DNA from: Hahella sp. CCB-MM4
Lineage (GTDB): Bacteria; Pseudomonadota; Gammaproteobacteria; Pseudomonadales; Oleiphilaceae
Length of the DNA: 64,000 nucleotides
Direction: 5' to 3'
Assembly (NCBI RefSeq): GCF_002260525.1
Contig: NZ_MRYI01000004.1
Location: forward strand, 62,001 to 126,000
In this document: positions 30,032 through 38,271 of the stretch, one piece after another
How positions within the stretch are numbered: the first letter of the stretch is position 1
Layout: each line of letters starts with the position of its first letter
Translations under genes and position numbers: made by a program
Notes under the pieces: model-generated
Told to the model about the DNA's origin: nothing
Database searches by the model: none
Seen by the model: the letters and a program-made list of their open reading frames with translations, nothing else

Positions 30032-31489
30032 ATGGATAACACGATTTACGACTTATTAGGTGTCCGGGACAGATTAATCATGGACCCGGTTCATGGAGGC
30101 ATCTCCCTTTTCAAACAGGAAGTTGCTGTCCTTGACCACCCTCTTTTTCAGCGCCTTCGATATATTTGCCAAAATGACATCCTCTCTTATGTCTTCCCAG
30201 GAGCGACACACTCCCGCTTTCTTCACAGCATCGGTACCATGCACGTTGGGCATCGCATGTATAGAGGGCTCATCGAGTCCTGCCTGAGAAGATTCAGAAA
30301 AGAAGAAGGCTCTCTGACGAATGCCCAACTCGCCAGCATCAACTACTTCAATAAATTGATTCGCCTGGCCTGCCTGCTTCACGATTGCGGTCATAGCAGC
30401 TTTTCTCACCAGTTTTCACAGGTGCCCACCATCAGGCAGCTGATGGATAAGCCAGGCAGATTCAAAGAGTTATGGAGCGGCATTGATCCTCGTCCACTTT
30501 ACTCGGAGATCCCGACCGAACTTGAACATGAGCACTTCTCTGTACGCTGTGCCCACGAAATTCTGGGGCCGGATCTGACTAAAACCGCAGATATTGAAGC
30601 CAGAGATGTACTGGCACTGATGGAAACCACCTCCGTGGTGCTTAGCGAACGATTTACGGAACATACGATACAACTTTGGGAACTGATTACCGGCTCCTCC
30701 TCTGTTCCGGACAATGCCCCCTTCCACTTAAGGAATGTGCTGTCCCTGATCGTATCCGGAGAAATTGATGCAGATCGGGCAGACTACATGCTGCGTGACG
30801 GATTCCACTCGTCTGTCACCATCGGCGGGTTTAACCTCGATCACCTGCTGAAGAATCTGCACATCGGATGGGATCCTGAAGCCGACTGGATGGGACTGGC
30901 CATTACCTCAAAGGGCTTGGGCTCGCTGGAAGACTTTGTCTATTCCCGCCATCAGATGTACCGAAAGGTCTACGGTCACAAGACATCTATCGGCTTTGAC
31001 TGGATTCTCCGTCAAGCCATCGAAGAAGTTCTCACTCAGCCGGAAGTATATGAATACATCGACCTCTGTCTGAGCGATATCAATGCTTTTCGCTACCTCA
31101 CGGATAACTATTTCTGGGAACAGTTCAGGGTACGCGCACAAAGAGACCCTGACAGTTTTTCAGCCATGATGATGGACCGCAGGAGGCTTGAACACCTCCA
31201 CAGCATGGAAAATGTGGACTCCGAAAAGCTGGCTGAAAAAATCAGCAAAGTGGCCGATTTCAACAATATCTATCCGGATGACATCGTTTGCTGCACATTA
31301 CGTGCACGTTTTTCCAAAATTCGTAAAGACTTTGACAAAATCAAAGTCCTGAATAAAAGACCGCTCAGCGAACAGTCCCCTCAGATTTACTATTCATTGA
31401 TCAGCGATGAAAGCGGCTTCTTTCAGAAATTCTCAGATGCCAATATCGTGCATTTCTATCGTAGCCCCCAGGCGAAGCATTTGAACTGA
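30032..31489 (+). CDS. HD-domain phosphohydrolase (dNTPase/SAMHD1-like)
   Basis: A 485-residue HD-superfamily protein of the COG1078 type. The metal-binding residues are visible as H60...RFLHSIGT, LLHDCGHSSFSH (HD at 117-118) and the later Asp in SGEIDADRADYMLRDG. LEHEHFSVRC is typical of dGTPase-like members. The family includes deoxynucleotide triphosphohydrolases and uncharacterised metabolite phosphohydrolases; the substrate cannot be read from sequence. It has its own promoter region and is convergent with the DUF523 gene. Confidence 0.82.
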   Translation: MDNTIYDLLGVRDRLIMDPVHGGISLFKQEVAVLDHPLFQRLRYICQNDILSYVFPGATHSRFLHSIGTMHVGHRMYRGLIESCLRRFRKEEGSLTNAQLASINYFNKLIRLACLLHDCGHSSFSHQFSQVPTIRQLMDKPGRFKELWSGIDPRPLYSEIPTELEHEHFSVRCAHEILGPDLTKTADIEARDVLALMETTSVVLSERFTEHTIQLWELITGSSSVPDNAPFHLRNVLSLIVSGEIDADRADYMLRDGFHSSVTIGGFNLDHLLKNLHIGWDPEADWMGLAITSKGLGSLEDFVYSRHQMYRKVYGHKTSIGFDWILRQAIEEVLTQPEVYEYIDLCLSDINAFRYLTDNYFWEQFRVRAQRDPDSFSAMMMDRRRLEHLHSMENVDSEKLAEKISKVADFNNIYPDDIVCCTLRARFSKIRKDFDKIKVLNKRPLSEQSPQIYYSLISDESGFFQKFSDANIVHFYRSPQAKHLN

Positions 31490-31513
31490 CGAGCAGTACC
31501 TCACTTAAACGCC

Positions 31514-32479
31514 TTAAATCTGATTACGCAGCCCCAGCTCATGAGGATGGGGCTTCAGATATGTCTGCCCGGTGGCGTAACCCCGATTCTGCGCCAGCAG
31601 ATAATGGTTCAAGAGTGTCAACGGTACAATCAATGGCACAGTCCCCTGCCGATACTGATAGAGAAGGCTTTCCCACTCTCTCAGCTGAGCGTCACTCATT
31701 GAACTGACAGAGGTTCGAACAAGATCCTGCAGCACATGTGCATGATTCTTTCTCTCAGCTTTTTTCGCCAGCGCCGACATGAACAGCTCTTTGTATCGTT
31801 GCATGTCTTCGTGCAGAGTGTTTTGCCGGGTATTTGCCACGATATTTCCGAGCAACGGCAAACTTGAAGGAGAACAAGCTTTCAACAGGCTTTTGTGCCT
31901 TGCGTGAAAGGACATTAGAGCGGATATCGACGAGCTATTCTGTACATTGGTTCGCCAGTCATTATGGCAAAACACCCGGGTAACAAAGTTTTCAAGAAGC
32001 ACCGGGTCGCTCAGTCTCCCGGCCTCCTCGATCGGCAGTGTCGGCAACGCTGCCTGAATATACCCGGCATAAATTCCAGGCCTGGATGCCACAATTTGAT
32101 TACCTTCTTCGTTGTAGACTTTGACCCTGAACGCTCCACAACTGGGAGACTTCTGCATAAAAATGTAGCCATCTACCTGGGTTAAATCAGGAATCCGCTC
32201 CTCGGCAAACTGCCTTAAACGATTGGTCACATCAATTTTCGAATCCCGACTCCCAACGGCAGCTACTCCGCTGTCGGTAGCCACCAGACGAAGCGCCTGC
32301 CTGGGAACTCCCAACCCAATACCAACTTCAGGACAGATTGCTTTAAAGTCCATAAACCGCCCCAATTGCTCACGAATATAGAGGGAATTTTTGTGTCCAC
32401 CATCGAAGCGAACGTTTTCCCCTCTGAGACAGGCGCTTATAGCCACCAAAGGGCGATGATTACGGCAATTTTCGTTCAT
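31514..32479 (-). CDS. DUF523 and DUF1722 domain protein
   Basis: A 321-residue two-domain protein. The N-terminal half (about 10-150) has the DUF523 pattern, ISACLRGENVRFDGGHK, with QKSPSCGAFRVKVY and ICPEVGIGLGVPR. The C-terminal half (about 190-310) matches DUF1722 (YbgA-like): MSFHARHKSLLKACS...LPLLGNIVANTRQN. Such fusions are common in gammaproteobacteria, often near photolyase genes, but no photolyase gene is present here. Function unknown; the conserved cysteines may bind a metal. Confidence 0.85.
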   Translation of the reverse strand: MNENCRNHRPLVAISACLRGENVRFDGGHKNSLYIREQLGRFMDFKAICPEVGIGLGVPRQALRLVATDSGVAAVGSRDSKIDVTNRLRQFAEERIPDLTQVDGYIFMQKSPSCGAFRVKVYNEEGNQIVASRPGIYAGYIQAALPTLPIEEAGRLSDPVLLENFVTRVFCHNDWRTNVQNSSSISALMSFHARHKSLLKACSPSSLPLLGNIVANTRQNTLHEDMQRYKELFMSALAKKAERKNHAHVLQDLVRTSVSSMSDAQLREWESLLYQYRQGTVPLIVPLTLLNHYLLAQNRGYATGQTYLKPHPHELGLRNQI

Positions 32480-32610
32480 AATTGATGATCTCCGGGCACG
32501 ACTAATTTGTTTTTACGTGTTGAGTCGGTCTTCGGTTTATGCTTTTCTTGGCCCTGAAAACATCTCGTTATAGATAAAGCTGAGTCATCCATCCCTATAA
32601 AAGGACCAAT

Positions 32611-33420
32611 ATGAAGGTTGTATCATTTAACGTAAATGGTATTCGTGCCCGTCTGCATCAGCTCGATGCTCTGATATCACAGCATCAACCGGACATCATC
32701 GGGCTTCAGGAAACCAAGGTTGAAGATGCCCTGTTCCCCGAGGACGCCATCAAAGAAATGGGGTACCAGGCCCACTACCACGGCCAGAAAGGTCACTACG
32801 GTGTTGCATTATTAAGCAAAATACCCGCAGAAAATGTTGAGAAAGGATTTTCTACCGACACCAAAAAGTCTCAAAAAAGATGGATTACCGGTGACTTTCG
32901 CATTGGTGATCGTACGGTAACGGTCTGCAACGGTTACTTTCCTCAAGGCGAAAACCGGAGCCATCCCGAAAAGTTCCCCAATAAACAGAAATTCTACGCG
33001 GACACCCTGGAATACCTCCTGGGCAAATCTCCTGAGCAATCTCTCATCATTATGGGGGACGTAAATATATCCCATCAGGATATCGATATTGGTATCGGCG
33101 AAGAGAACAGAAAGCGCTGGCTCCGCACCGGAAAGTGCAGCTTTTTGCCTGAAGAGCGAGAATGGCTGGAAAAATTGCTTGAATGGGGTCTGGAAGACAC
33201 TTACCGCAAGCATTTTCCTGAGGACACCTCCAAGTACAGTTGGTTTGATTATCGCAGCCGTGGATTTGAAGCCGATCCCAAACGCGGATTGCGAATTGAT
33301 TTAATATTGGCAACCAGGCCACTTAACCAGGCCTGTACAGGTGCCGGAATCCATTATGACATCAGAGGAATGGAAAAGCCTTCTGATCACGCTCCTATAT
33401 GGGCGGATTTCGCACTATAA
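32611..33420 (+). CDS. xthA: Exodeoxyribonuclease III
   Basis: A 269-residue AP endonuclease/3'-exonuclease of the EEP superfamily, for base-excision repair. KVVSFNVNGIRARLHQL at the N-terminus, GLQETKVED with the metal-binding Glu, GDVNISHQDIDIG, and the C-terminal LRIDLIL and PSDHAPIWADF carry the known catalytic residues. The length matches E. coli XthA. The start follows AAAAGGACC. Confidence 0.94.
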   Translation: MKVVSFNVNGIRARLHQLDALISQHQPDIIGLQETKVEDALFPEDAIKEMGYQAHYHGQKGHYGVALLSKIPAENVEKGFSTDTKKSQKRWITGDFRIGDRTVTVCNGYFPQGENRSHPEKFPNKQKFYADTLEYLLGKSPEQSLIIMGDVNISHQDIDIGIGEENRKRWLRTGKCSFLPEEREWLEKLLEWGLEDTYRKHFPEDTSKYSWFDYRSRGFEADPKRGLRIDLILATRPLNQACTGAGIHYDIRGMEKPSDHAPIWADFAL

Positions 33421-33437
33421 ATTGAATCTTTCACAGT

Positions 33438-33489
33438 AGACAGATATGTTAACGGTAGTCGCCTTCCCCGACCCGGAACATATCTGTCT
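33438..33489. repeat. 13-base perfect inverted repeat between xthA and the TetR gene
   Basis: AGACAGATATGTT (33438-33450) and its exact complement AACATATCTGTCT (33477-33489) flank a 26-base loop. It begins 18 bases after xthA and ends 60 bases before the TetR start. There is no T-run after it, so it is a poor intrinsic terminator. It could be a transcript-end stem or paired half-sites for the neighbouring regulator. Confidence 0.6.
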
Positions 33490-33549
33490 CAAGCTCATCC
33501 ACTATGGCGGCATTCAGCACAGCATGGCAACTTGCGGAAACCATCAGGC

Positions 33550-34170
33550 ATGAAAACAAAGGAAAGGATTGTTCACGTCAGTCTGGAGCTGTTTAACCGC
33601 TATGGCGAACCGAATGTCACCACTCTGCAAATTGCCGATGAACTCGATATAAGCCCCGGCAACCTTTACTACCACTACAAGAACAAAACAGAAATTCTGA
33701 CTGAGTTATTCAGCCGTTATGAAAGCCAGATCATGGATCTGCTGGATGTGCCGGACATTGAAATCAGCCTGGAGGATCACTGGCTGTTCTTGCACCTGAT
33801 CTTCGAATGTATTGCCCAATACCAGTTTCTCTACAAAGACCTGGTAAATATCCTTCAGCGCTACGAAAAAATCAGAGGGAAATTCAAAAAAATTCTGCAA
33901 AAGAAAATAGAGGCATCGAATCGGATATGCAGCAGCCTGAGACAGCAGGGAATACTATCGGCCACCGATGAAGAGCTGGACTCCCTGTGCCAGAATATCG
34001 TGCTTACCACCACCTATTGGTCAAGCTTCGATATCATCCGGAACGGCACCGGAGAGCACGAAATTGACCTTGCGAGAGGGATTTACCAGGTAATGTCTCT
34101 GGTTGCTCCCTTCCTGCGAGAAGAAGAGAGGCAGGACCTACTGACCATGAGCAGGGAGTATCTTCATTAG
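33550..34170 (+). CDS. TetR-family transcriptional regulator
   Basis: A 206-residue TetR-type regulator. The N-terminal helix-turn-helix (ERIVHVSLELFNRYGEPNVT then LQIADELDISPGNLYYHYKNK) is clear; the rest is a helical ligand/dimer domain I cannot assign. I start at the ATG at 33550; a TTG six codons earlier also opens the frame, and neither has a strong ribosome-binding site. It is convergent with the phasin gene. Its ligand and targets are unknown, though the 13-base inverted repeat just upstream might be an operator. Confidence 0.85.
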   Translation: MKTKERIVHVSLELFNRYGEPNVTTLQIADELDISPGNLYYHYKNKTEILTELFSRYESQIMDLLDVPDIEISLEDHWLFLHLIFECIAQYQFLYKDLVNILQRYEKIRGKFKKILQKKIEASNRICSSLRQQGILSATDEELDSLCQNIVLTTTYWSSFDIIRNGTGEHEIDLARGIYQVMSLVAPFLREEERQDLLTMSREYLH

Positions 34171-34194
34171 CTGCCTGTCAGCTGCCTGCCGAAG

Positions 34195-34602
34195 CTATTC
34201 TGGCTTCTTGCGTGAGCGTTTCGGTTTTTCCTTTTCAGCCAATGCAGCTTTCAGCTCTTCCACTTCCTTCCGAAGCTGCTGAAACTCACTATAGGTCGGC
34301 ACCCCCAAACGATGCAGTGCACGCGATACTCGTTGGTCAAACACCGTCTCCAGTTTATCCCAGGTAGTGTTAGCCCTGTCCTTCACTTCTTCTACCCGAC
34401 CTTCAACAGCCTTGACCTGCTTTTCGAACACACCTCTGGTTTTCTTTTCAAGCTCCTCCCCTTCCTGTACCAGCTTCTCAAAGACTTTTCCGGCATCTTC
34501 TTCTGCCTTATTGTATGCACCAAGTCCGGCCAACCAGATTTGGCGGGCGGATTCCTTGATTTTCTGCGATACCTGTTTGGAGTTCTGCTTCTCTTCAGTC
34601 AT
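34195..34602 (-). CDS. Phasin (polyhydroxyalkanoate granule-associated protein)
   Basis: A 135-residue phasin of the PhaF/PhaI type. ESARQIWLAGLGAYNKAEEDAGKVF (quoted in part: IWLAGLGAYNKAEE) is the family hallmark, followed by an amphipathic helix and coiled coil, a conserved GVPTYSEFQQL, and a short basic Lys/Arg tail like a reduced PhaF DNA-binding tail. It would coat PHA granules. No PHA synthase gene is in the window, but acetoacetyl-CoA from AacS is a possible precursor. Confidence 0.88.
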   Translation of the reverse strand: MTEEKQNSKQVSQKIKESARQIWLAGLGAYNKAEEDAGKVFEKLVQEGEELEKKTRGVFEKQVKAVEGRVEEVKDRANTTWDKLETVFDQRVSRALHRLGVPTYSEFQQLRKEVEELKAALAEKEKPKRSRKKPE

Positions 34603-34750
34603 TGAGTTTTCTCAGGTTTTGGAGTTCTCGGGTTATTTTGGCCGCCAATGCTATAAAGCTCAACAGATATTGGTCGAACCGGTCTTTTTGAACCAGAATA
34701 ATAGTAGATACACAAAAGAATTTCTTTGAACAGGCTGTCTATTCCCCCAT

Positions 34751-35605
34751 ATGATTGATGGACCCAAAGAACGTCTCATTGAGCTCCTTACTAAGTGGTT
34801 GACCAGGGAAAAATCAACCACGGAAGTTCCTTTAAGTAATTTTGACCGCCTGCGTCATGAGATCCGTACTTGCGATGTGATTCTCGTAGAAGGCAAATCC
34901 AGGGTGAGCAATGTCATCAAGCTGGTTACCCAGAGCCGCTGGTCTCACGCTGCGTTATATCTCGGACGCATACATGAAATCGAAAATCCCTTTACCCGCA
35001 AGCGGATACAGGCATTCTATGATGGTCAGCCGGACACCCAACTGATCGTTGAGAGTGAGCTGGGCGTTGGTACGATTGTTCGACCTCTTTCCACATACGA
35101 CCGGGATCACGTACGCATCTGCCGCCCTCGGGAACTGACCTATCAGGACTCCCAGAATGTCATCAGTTTTGCCGTCAGACAGCTTGGTTCAAACTACAAC
35201 GTTCGACAGATACTCGATCTTTTCAGGTTCCTTCTACCCTGGACTCTCCTACCCAGGCGATGGCGTTCTTCCCTGTTTAAAACCCATCCGGGAAAGCAAA
35301 CCGAAACCGTTTGTTCCACCATGATTGCCGAAGCGTTTGGTTCCATCCAATACCCGATTCTACCGCTGGTTAAAAAAACCTCGGAAGATGGCATAAAACT
35401 GTTCAGGAGAAATCCGAAGCTCTGTACACCCAGTGACTTTGATTACTCTCCTTATTTCGACATTATCAAATACCCATTTGTGGATTTTTCACACAGCAAT
35501 ACGCGCTATCGCCTTCTCCCCTGGAAAGGCAATGCCAAGCTGACATCAGAAGAACACGGTTACTACCTCGACGACGCCCCTTTCCCCCATGATCGCTTTG
35601 AATGA
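34751..35605 (+). CDS. YiiX-like permuted NlpC/P60 (papain-like) hydrolase
   Basis: A 284-residue protein of the YiiX/YebB type, a circularly permuted cysteine hydrolase fold. The N-terminal part has CDVILVEGKSRVSNVIKLVT and then SRWSHAALYLG with the catalytic-type His66. The cysteine comes later, in TVCSTMIAEAF (Cys188). Relatives are proposed to act on amide or ester bonds of lipids or peptides. I see no signal peptide, so it may be cytosolic or peripheral. Confidence 0.75.
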   Translation: MIDGPKERLIELLTKWLTREKSTTEVPLSNFDRLRHEIRTCDVILVEGKSRVSNVIKLVTQSRWSHAALYLGRIHEIENPFTRKRIQAFYDGQPDTQLIVESELGVGTIVRPLSTYDRDHVRICRPRELTYQDSQNVISFAVRQLGSNYNVRQILDLFRFLLPWTLLPRRWRSSLFKTHPGKQTETVCSTMIAEAFGSIQYPILPLVKKTSEDGIKLFRRNPKLCTPSDFDYSPYFDIIKYPFVDFSHSNTRYRLLPWKGNAKLTSEEHGYYLDDAPFPHDRFE

Positions 35606-35739
35606 CATTCATATCGGCCGATTAAATCGAGACACACTTAAATTGAATATGTAAACAGTCTCTTATAAACCATAGATCTTAACGATCCTCTATTAGAATA
35701 AAATATGATTAAAAAGTGATCATTTTCATTTGTAATTAT

Positions 35740-35865
35740 GTGTAAAGGGTCAATACTTAAACATGACTGTTTCAGCGCAAGCGGAGCAGTCATGTAGGAA
35801 GTCTTTCATGGATACTACTCACACCTCTAACCCGGCACCTCCCCTAGGTCCCGGGTTTTTTTATG
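35740..35865 (+). ncRNA. Candidate small RNA or attenuator leader
   Basis: Two hairpins in a row. CATGACTG (35762-35769) pairs with CAGTCATG (35787-35794) around an inner CGC-AA-GCG. Then AACCCGG (35829-35835) pairs with CCGGGTT (35851-35857), with inner ACCT/AGGT, followed directly by seven T residues, a standard intrinsic terminator. The transcript could be a free small RNA or a leader that terminates ahead of the acyltransferase gene. The exact 5' end is not visible. I do not recognise a known RNA family. Confidence 0.45.
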
Positions 35866-35945
35866 CATTCTTTTTATGCTTCTTTAGTCGAATACCGACC
35901 CCAATTCACAGGAATGACAACTTTCTGGAGCAACTTGTCCGCTGA
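35808..35945 (+). CDS. Possible short leader peptide overlapping a terminator
   Basis: A 45-codon frame from the ATG at 35808 with GGAAG six bases upstream. The first codons read MDTTHTSNPAPPLGPGFF, rich in Thr and Pro, and they run through the terminator hairpin at 35829-35863. Translation would therefore disrupt the hairpin. A coding role is doubtful: there is no recognised family and the remainder is nondescript. It is listed because the ribosome-binding site and overlap suggest a regulatory leader. Confidence 0.25.
   Translation: MDTTHTSNPAPPLGPGFFYAFFLCFFSRIPTPIHRNDNFLEQLVR
35829..35863 (+). terminator. Intrinsic terminator in the acyltransferase leader
   Basis: A GC-rich stem AACCCGG/CCGGGTT with inner ACCT/AGGT pairing is followed by a TTTTTTT run. 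It lies 190 bases upstream of the next gene and is not at the end of any clear gene, so it ends a small transcript or acts as an attenuator. Confidence 0.7.
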
Positions 35946-36054
35946 GATCTTCCAATTGATTCAACGTCATAAGTATAATCAATGACTGCTGGTCAATTAT
36001 AACGCTCAATTAAACCGTCGCTATTCCCATATGAAGCGGTAAGGATCGATTCAC

Positions 36055-36870
36055 ATGAAAGTGCGCTCCCTTCTGAAGCGAACTCTGGTGCCTAAAGCCC
36101 TTGATGAGCAACTCAACGCTATCGAAAAGCCAGTGGGCACCCTGGGCTATGATCCCTGGGGTTTCAATGTCGATACAAACAAGATTGCGGTTGCCCTGTT
36201 CAAACCGATTTTTGAAAAATACTTCAGGGTAGAGGTCAATGGCATTGAAAATGTTCCGGCAGAAGGGCCCGTCCTTCTGATAGGAAACCACTCCGGACAG
36301 CTCCCTATCGACGGCACACTGATTGCCTACGCACTGGCAACACGCAAACAAAATCCCCGCCTGCCACGCGCGATGATCGAACGTTTTTTCCCGACGGTTC
36401 CCTATCTTGGCAACATTCTTAATCAAATGGGGGGAGTGTTGGGAGATCCGGTAAATTGCTCCAAGATGCTCGCACGCAATGAAGCAGTCATTGTGTTTCC
36501 AGAAGGCATTCGCGGCTCAGGAAAACTCTATCGGGATCGCTACCAGCTGAAACGCTTTGGCAACGGATTCATGCATCTGTCGATGCAGCATAATGCTCCT
36601 GTAGTGCCGGTCGGGGTCGTCGGGTGTGAAGAGACCATCCCAGCAATCGCCAACATAGCCCCGTTGGCTAAAATGCTCGGCATCCCCTATGTCCCTGTCG
36701 CGCTGCCTTTGATACTGCCGGCAAAAGTCATCCTCAACTTCGGCGAGCCAATGTCGTTTCCCTCCGAAGAGTGTCAAGAGGAAGAGGTCACCCGCCGCGT
36801 CGACAAGGTTAAAGAGCAAATCAGCATATTGATAGACAAGGGTCTGCAGCAGAGAGAAGGTCTTTTTTAA
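36055..36870 (+). CDS. 1-acyl-glycerol-3-phosphate acyltransferase-like protein (PlsC family)
   Basis: A 271-residue lysophospholipid acyltransferase family protein. The acyltransferase motif is NHSGQLPIDG, a wider-spaced variant (HX6D) of the canonical HX4D known from the lysophospholipid/glycerol acyltransferase branch. VVFPEGIRGSGKLY is the second motif and VPVGVVG the later one. It would acylate a lysolipid or related acceptor at the inner membrane. Its TAA overlaps the next start by one base, so it is cotranscribed with the SDR gene. Confidence 0.82.
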   Translation: MKVRSLLKRTLVPKALDEQLNAIEKPVGTLGYDPWGFNVDTNKIAVALFKPIFEKYFRVEVNGIENVPAEGPVLLIGNHSGQLPIDGTLIAYALATRKQNPRLPRAMIERFFPTVPYLGNILNQMGGVLGDPVNCSKMLARNEAVIVFPEGIRGSGKLYRDRYQLKRFGNGFMHLSMQHNAPVVPVGVVGCEETIPAIANIAPLAKMLGIPYVPVALPLILPAKVILNFGEPMSFPSEECQEEEVTRRVDKVKEQISILIDKGLQQREGLF

Positions 36871-37820
36871 TGGCAACTCCCAAGAATAAAAGCAAACCGG
36901 AAATCATGATCACTGGAGCTGCCGGAGCTCTTGCACAGCAGGCTATCAAGCGACTTCGCGAGCAATACAAAATTATCGCGGTGGATTTTCGCGAGCAGGT
37001 CTACCTCAGCGACGATATTGCCAGCTACCGAATTGATGTTAATAAACGGGGATTTGAAGATATCTTCCGTAAACATGACATTAAAGCCGTGGTTCATCTC
37101 GGGCGCATGATCGCCAGTGAAGAAAACCGCATGCGCCGATACAACTCTAATGTGATCGGCACTCACCGGCTCCTGGATCTCTGCCATAAATATCACATCG
37201 GCAAGGTTGTCATCCTCTCCACCTACCATGTCTATGGTGCGAATGCTTACAACCCTGCCCTGATAGATGAAAGCGCGCCACTTAAGGCTGCCGAGCTGAC
37301 CATGGACCTCATAGATTCAGTGGAACTGGAAAACCTGGCCAACATCTATTTATGGCGCTATCCGGATCTCAACATTACGGTTTTACGTCCATGTAACATC
37401 GTCGGCCCCGGTGTAAAAAATACCATTTCCACCTTGCTTTCCAGTCAATATACCCCCGTCCTTGCCGGTTTCTCGCCGATGATGCAGTTTATCCACATTG
37501 ACGATATGGCAGACGCAATTGCTCTGACGGTGGTAAAAACCAAGGGTGGGATCTATAACGTTGCCACTGATGACTGGGTCGCTTACCAGGAAGCCCTGGC
37601 AGCCTCCGCCTGCCGGAAGATCCCTATTGTTTCAGTGCCTCCAGTGCTGCCCAAAATGATCAGCAGTGTCCTTCGGCTCCGGAGCTTCCCCTCCTATCTG
37701 ATTAACTATTTCAAATATCCGGTGATTCTCGACGGAACCCTGTTTAACACGACCTTTGGATTTAACCCCCAGTATTCGCTGAATGAAATATTCCGATACT
37801 ACCGGTCGATGAAAACCTGA
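36870..37820 (+). CDS. NAD-dependent epimerase/dehydratase (extended SDR)
   Basis: A 316-residue extended short-chain dehydrogenase/reductase. IMITGAAGALAQQAIKRL is the NAD-binding loop, VVHLGRM and STYHVYGA correspond to the usual substrate-side segments, and LRPCNIVGPG is conserved in sugar epimerases. The catalytic YxxxK is not clear: Tyr occurs in STYHVYGANAYNP without a lysine four residues on, so activity may differ. One-base overlap with the acyltransferase suggests a lipid or glycolipid pathway. Substrate unknown. Confidence 0.75.
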   Translation: MATPKNKSKPEIMITGAAGALAQQAIKRLREQYKIIAVDFREQVYLSDDIASYRIDVNKRGFEDIFRKHDIKAVVHLGRMIASEENRMRRYNSNVIGTHRLLDLCHKYHIGKVVILSTYHVYGANAYNPALIDESAPLKAAELTMDLIDSVELENLANIYLWRYPDLNITVLRPCNIVGPGVKNTISTLLSSQYTPVLAGFSPMMQFIHIDDMADAIALTVVKTKGGIYNVATDDWVAYQEALAASACRKIPIVSVPPVLPKMISSVLRLRSFPSYLINYFKYPVILDGTLFNTTFGFNPQYSLNEIFRYYRSMKT

Positions 37821-37875
37821 CAATTCCTGAAAAACCTGGCCTGCTGATCTGAACGGTTATTTACTCTCGTAATGG

Positions 37876-37922
37876 CTGTACTAGTCTACCAGCTGTACTA
37901 GACTACCAGCTGTACTAGACTA
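37876..37922. repeat. 17-base tandem repeat, 2.8 copies
   Basis: CTGTACTAGTCTACCAG (37876), CTGTACTAGACTACCAG (37893) and CTGTACTAGACTA (37910) follow each other directly. The copies differ at one base and each contains CTAG. They lie between the SDR gene and the next small gene, and could be a regulator-binding array or simple slippage. Confidence 0.85.
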
Positions 37923-37964
37923 AAAGATAAACAACGGCTACCAACCAGCAAGGGGTGGTTTTGG

Positions 37965-38216
37965 ATGGACTCGTATGATGTATTGGATCGGCTTCTTTGC
38001 CACGCCTATATGGCTAAAAAAGAAATCGTACCCGACAAAAACCATCCTATCGGCCGACGTTATACACGCCCCTATAAAATAAAAAAGAAGACCGTCAAAA
38101 ACATCTGGCTGGTTTCTGGCACCTTTATGCTGCTTAACCCTTCCATTCCGCTGATTATCGGTACAACTTTATTTACAGCGTTTATATCCTTCAGCATACT
38201 TGACGAATCACTTTAG
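37965..38216 (+). CDS. Small membrane protein, unknown
   Basis: An 83-residue protein starting at 37965 with AAGGGG a suitable distance upstream. The N-terminal half is polar and basic (RRYTRPYKIKKKTVK), followed by one or two hydrophobic segments (IWLVSGTFMLLNPSIPLIIG and TTLFTAFISFSIL) that should span the membrane. I do not recognise a family. It sits 55 bases upstream of prsK on the same strand and could be cotranscribed with it. Confidence 0.6.
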   Translation: MDSYDVLDRLLCHAYMAKKEIVPDKNHPIGRRYTRPYKIKKKTVKNIWLVSGTFMLLNPSIPLIIGTTLFTAFISFSILDESL

Positions 38217-38271
38217 TCTAAACTAACAAACGCTTATTTTTTAAAAAGTTGACCTGAGTTACAGCAGTAGT

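Larger units (their letters stand above)
35606..36054. other. Intergenic region with structured leader
   Basis: A 449-base gap before the acyltransferase gene. The first 150 bases are very AT-rich, as for a promoter. From 35762 there is a stem-loop, a well-spaced small reading frame and a terminator-like hairpin, described separately. The last 190 bases before 36055 show nothing that I can name. Confidence 0.45.

Noticed and set aside
37876-37922. CRISPR-like array
   Set aside because: The 17-base copies are contiguous with no unique spacers, and no cas genes are present.
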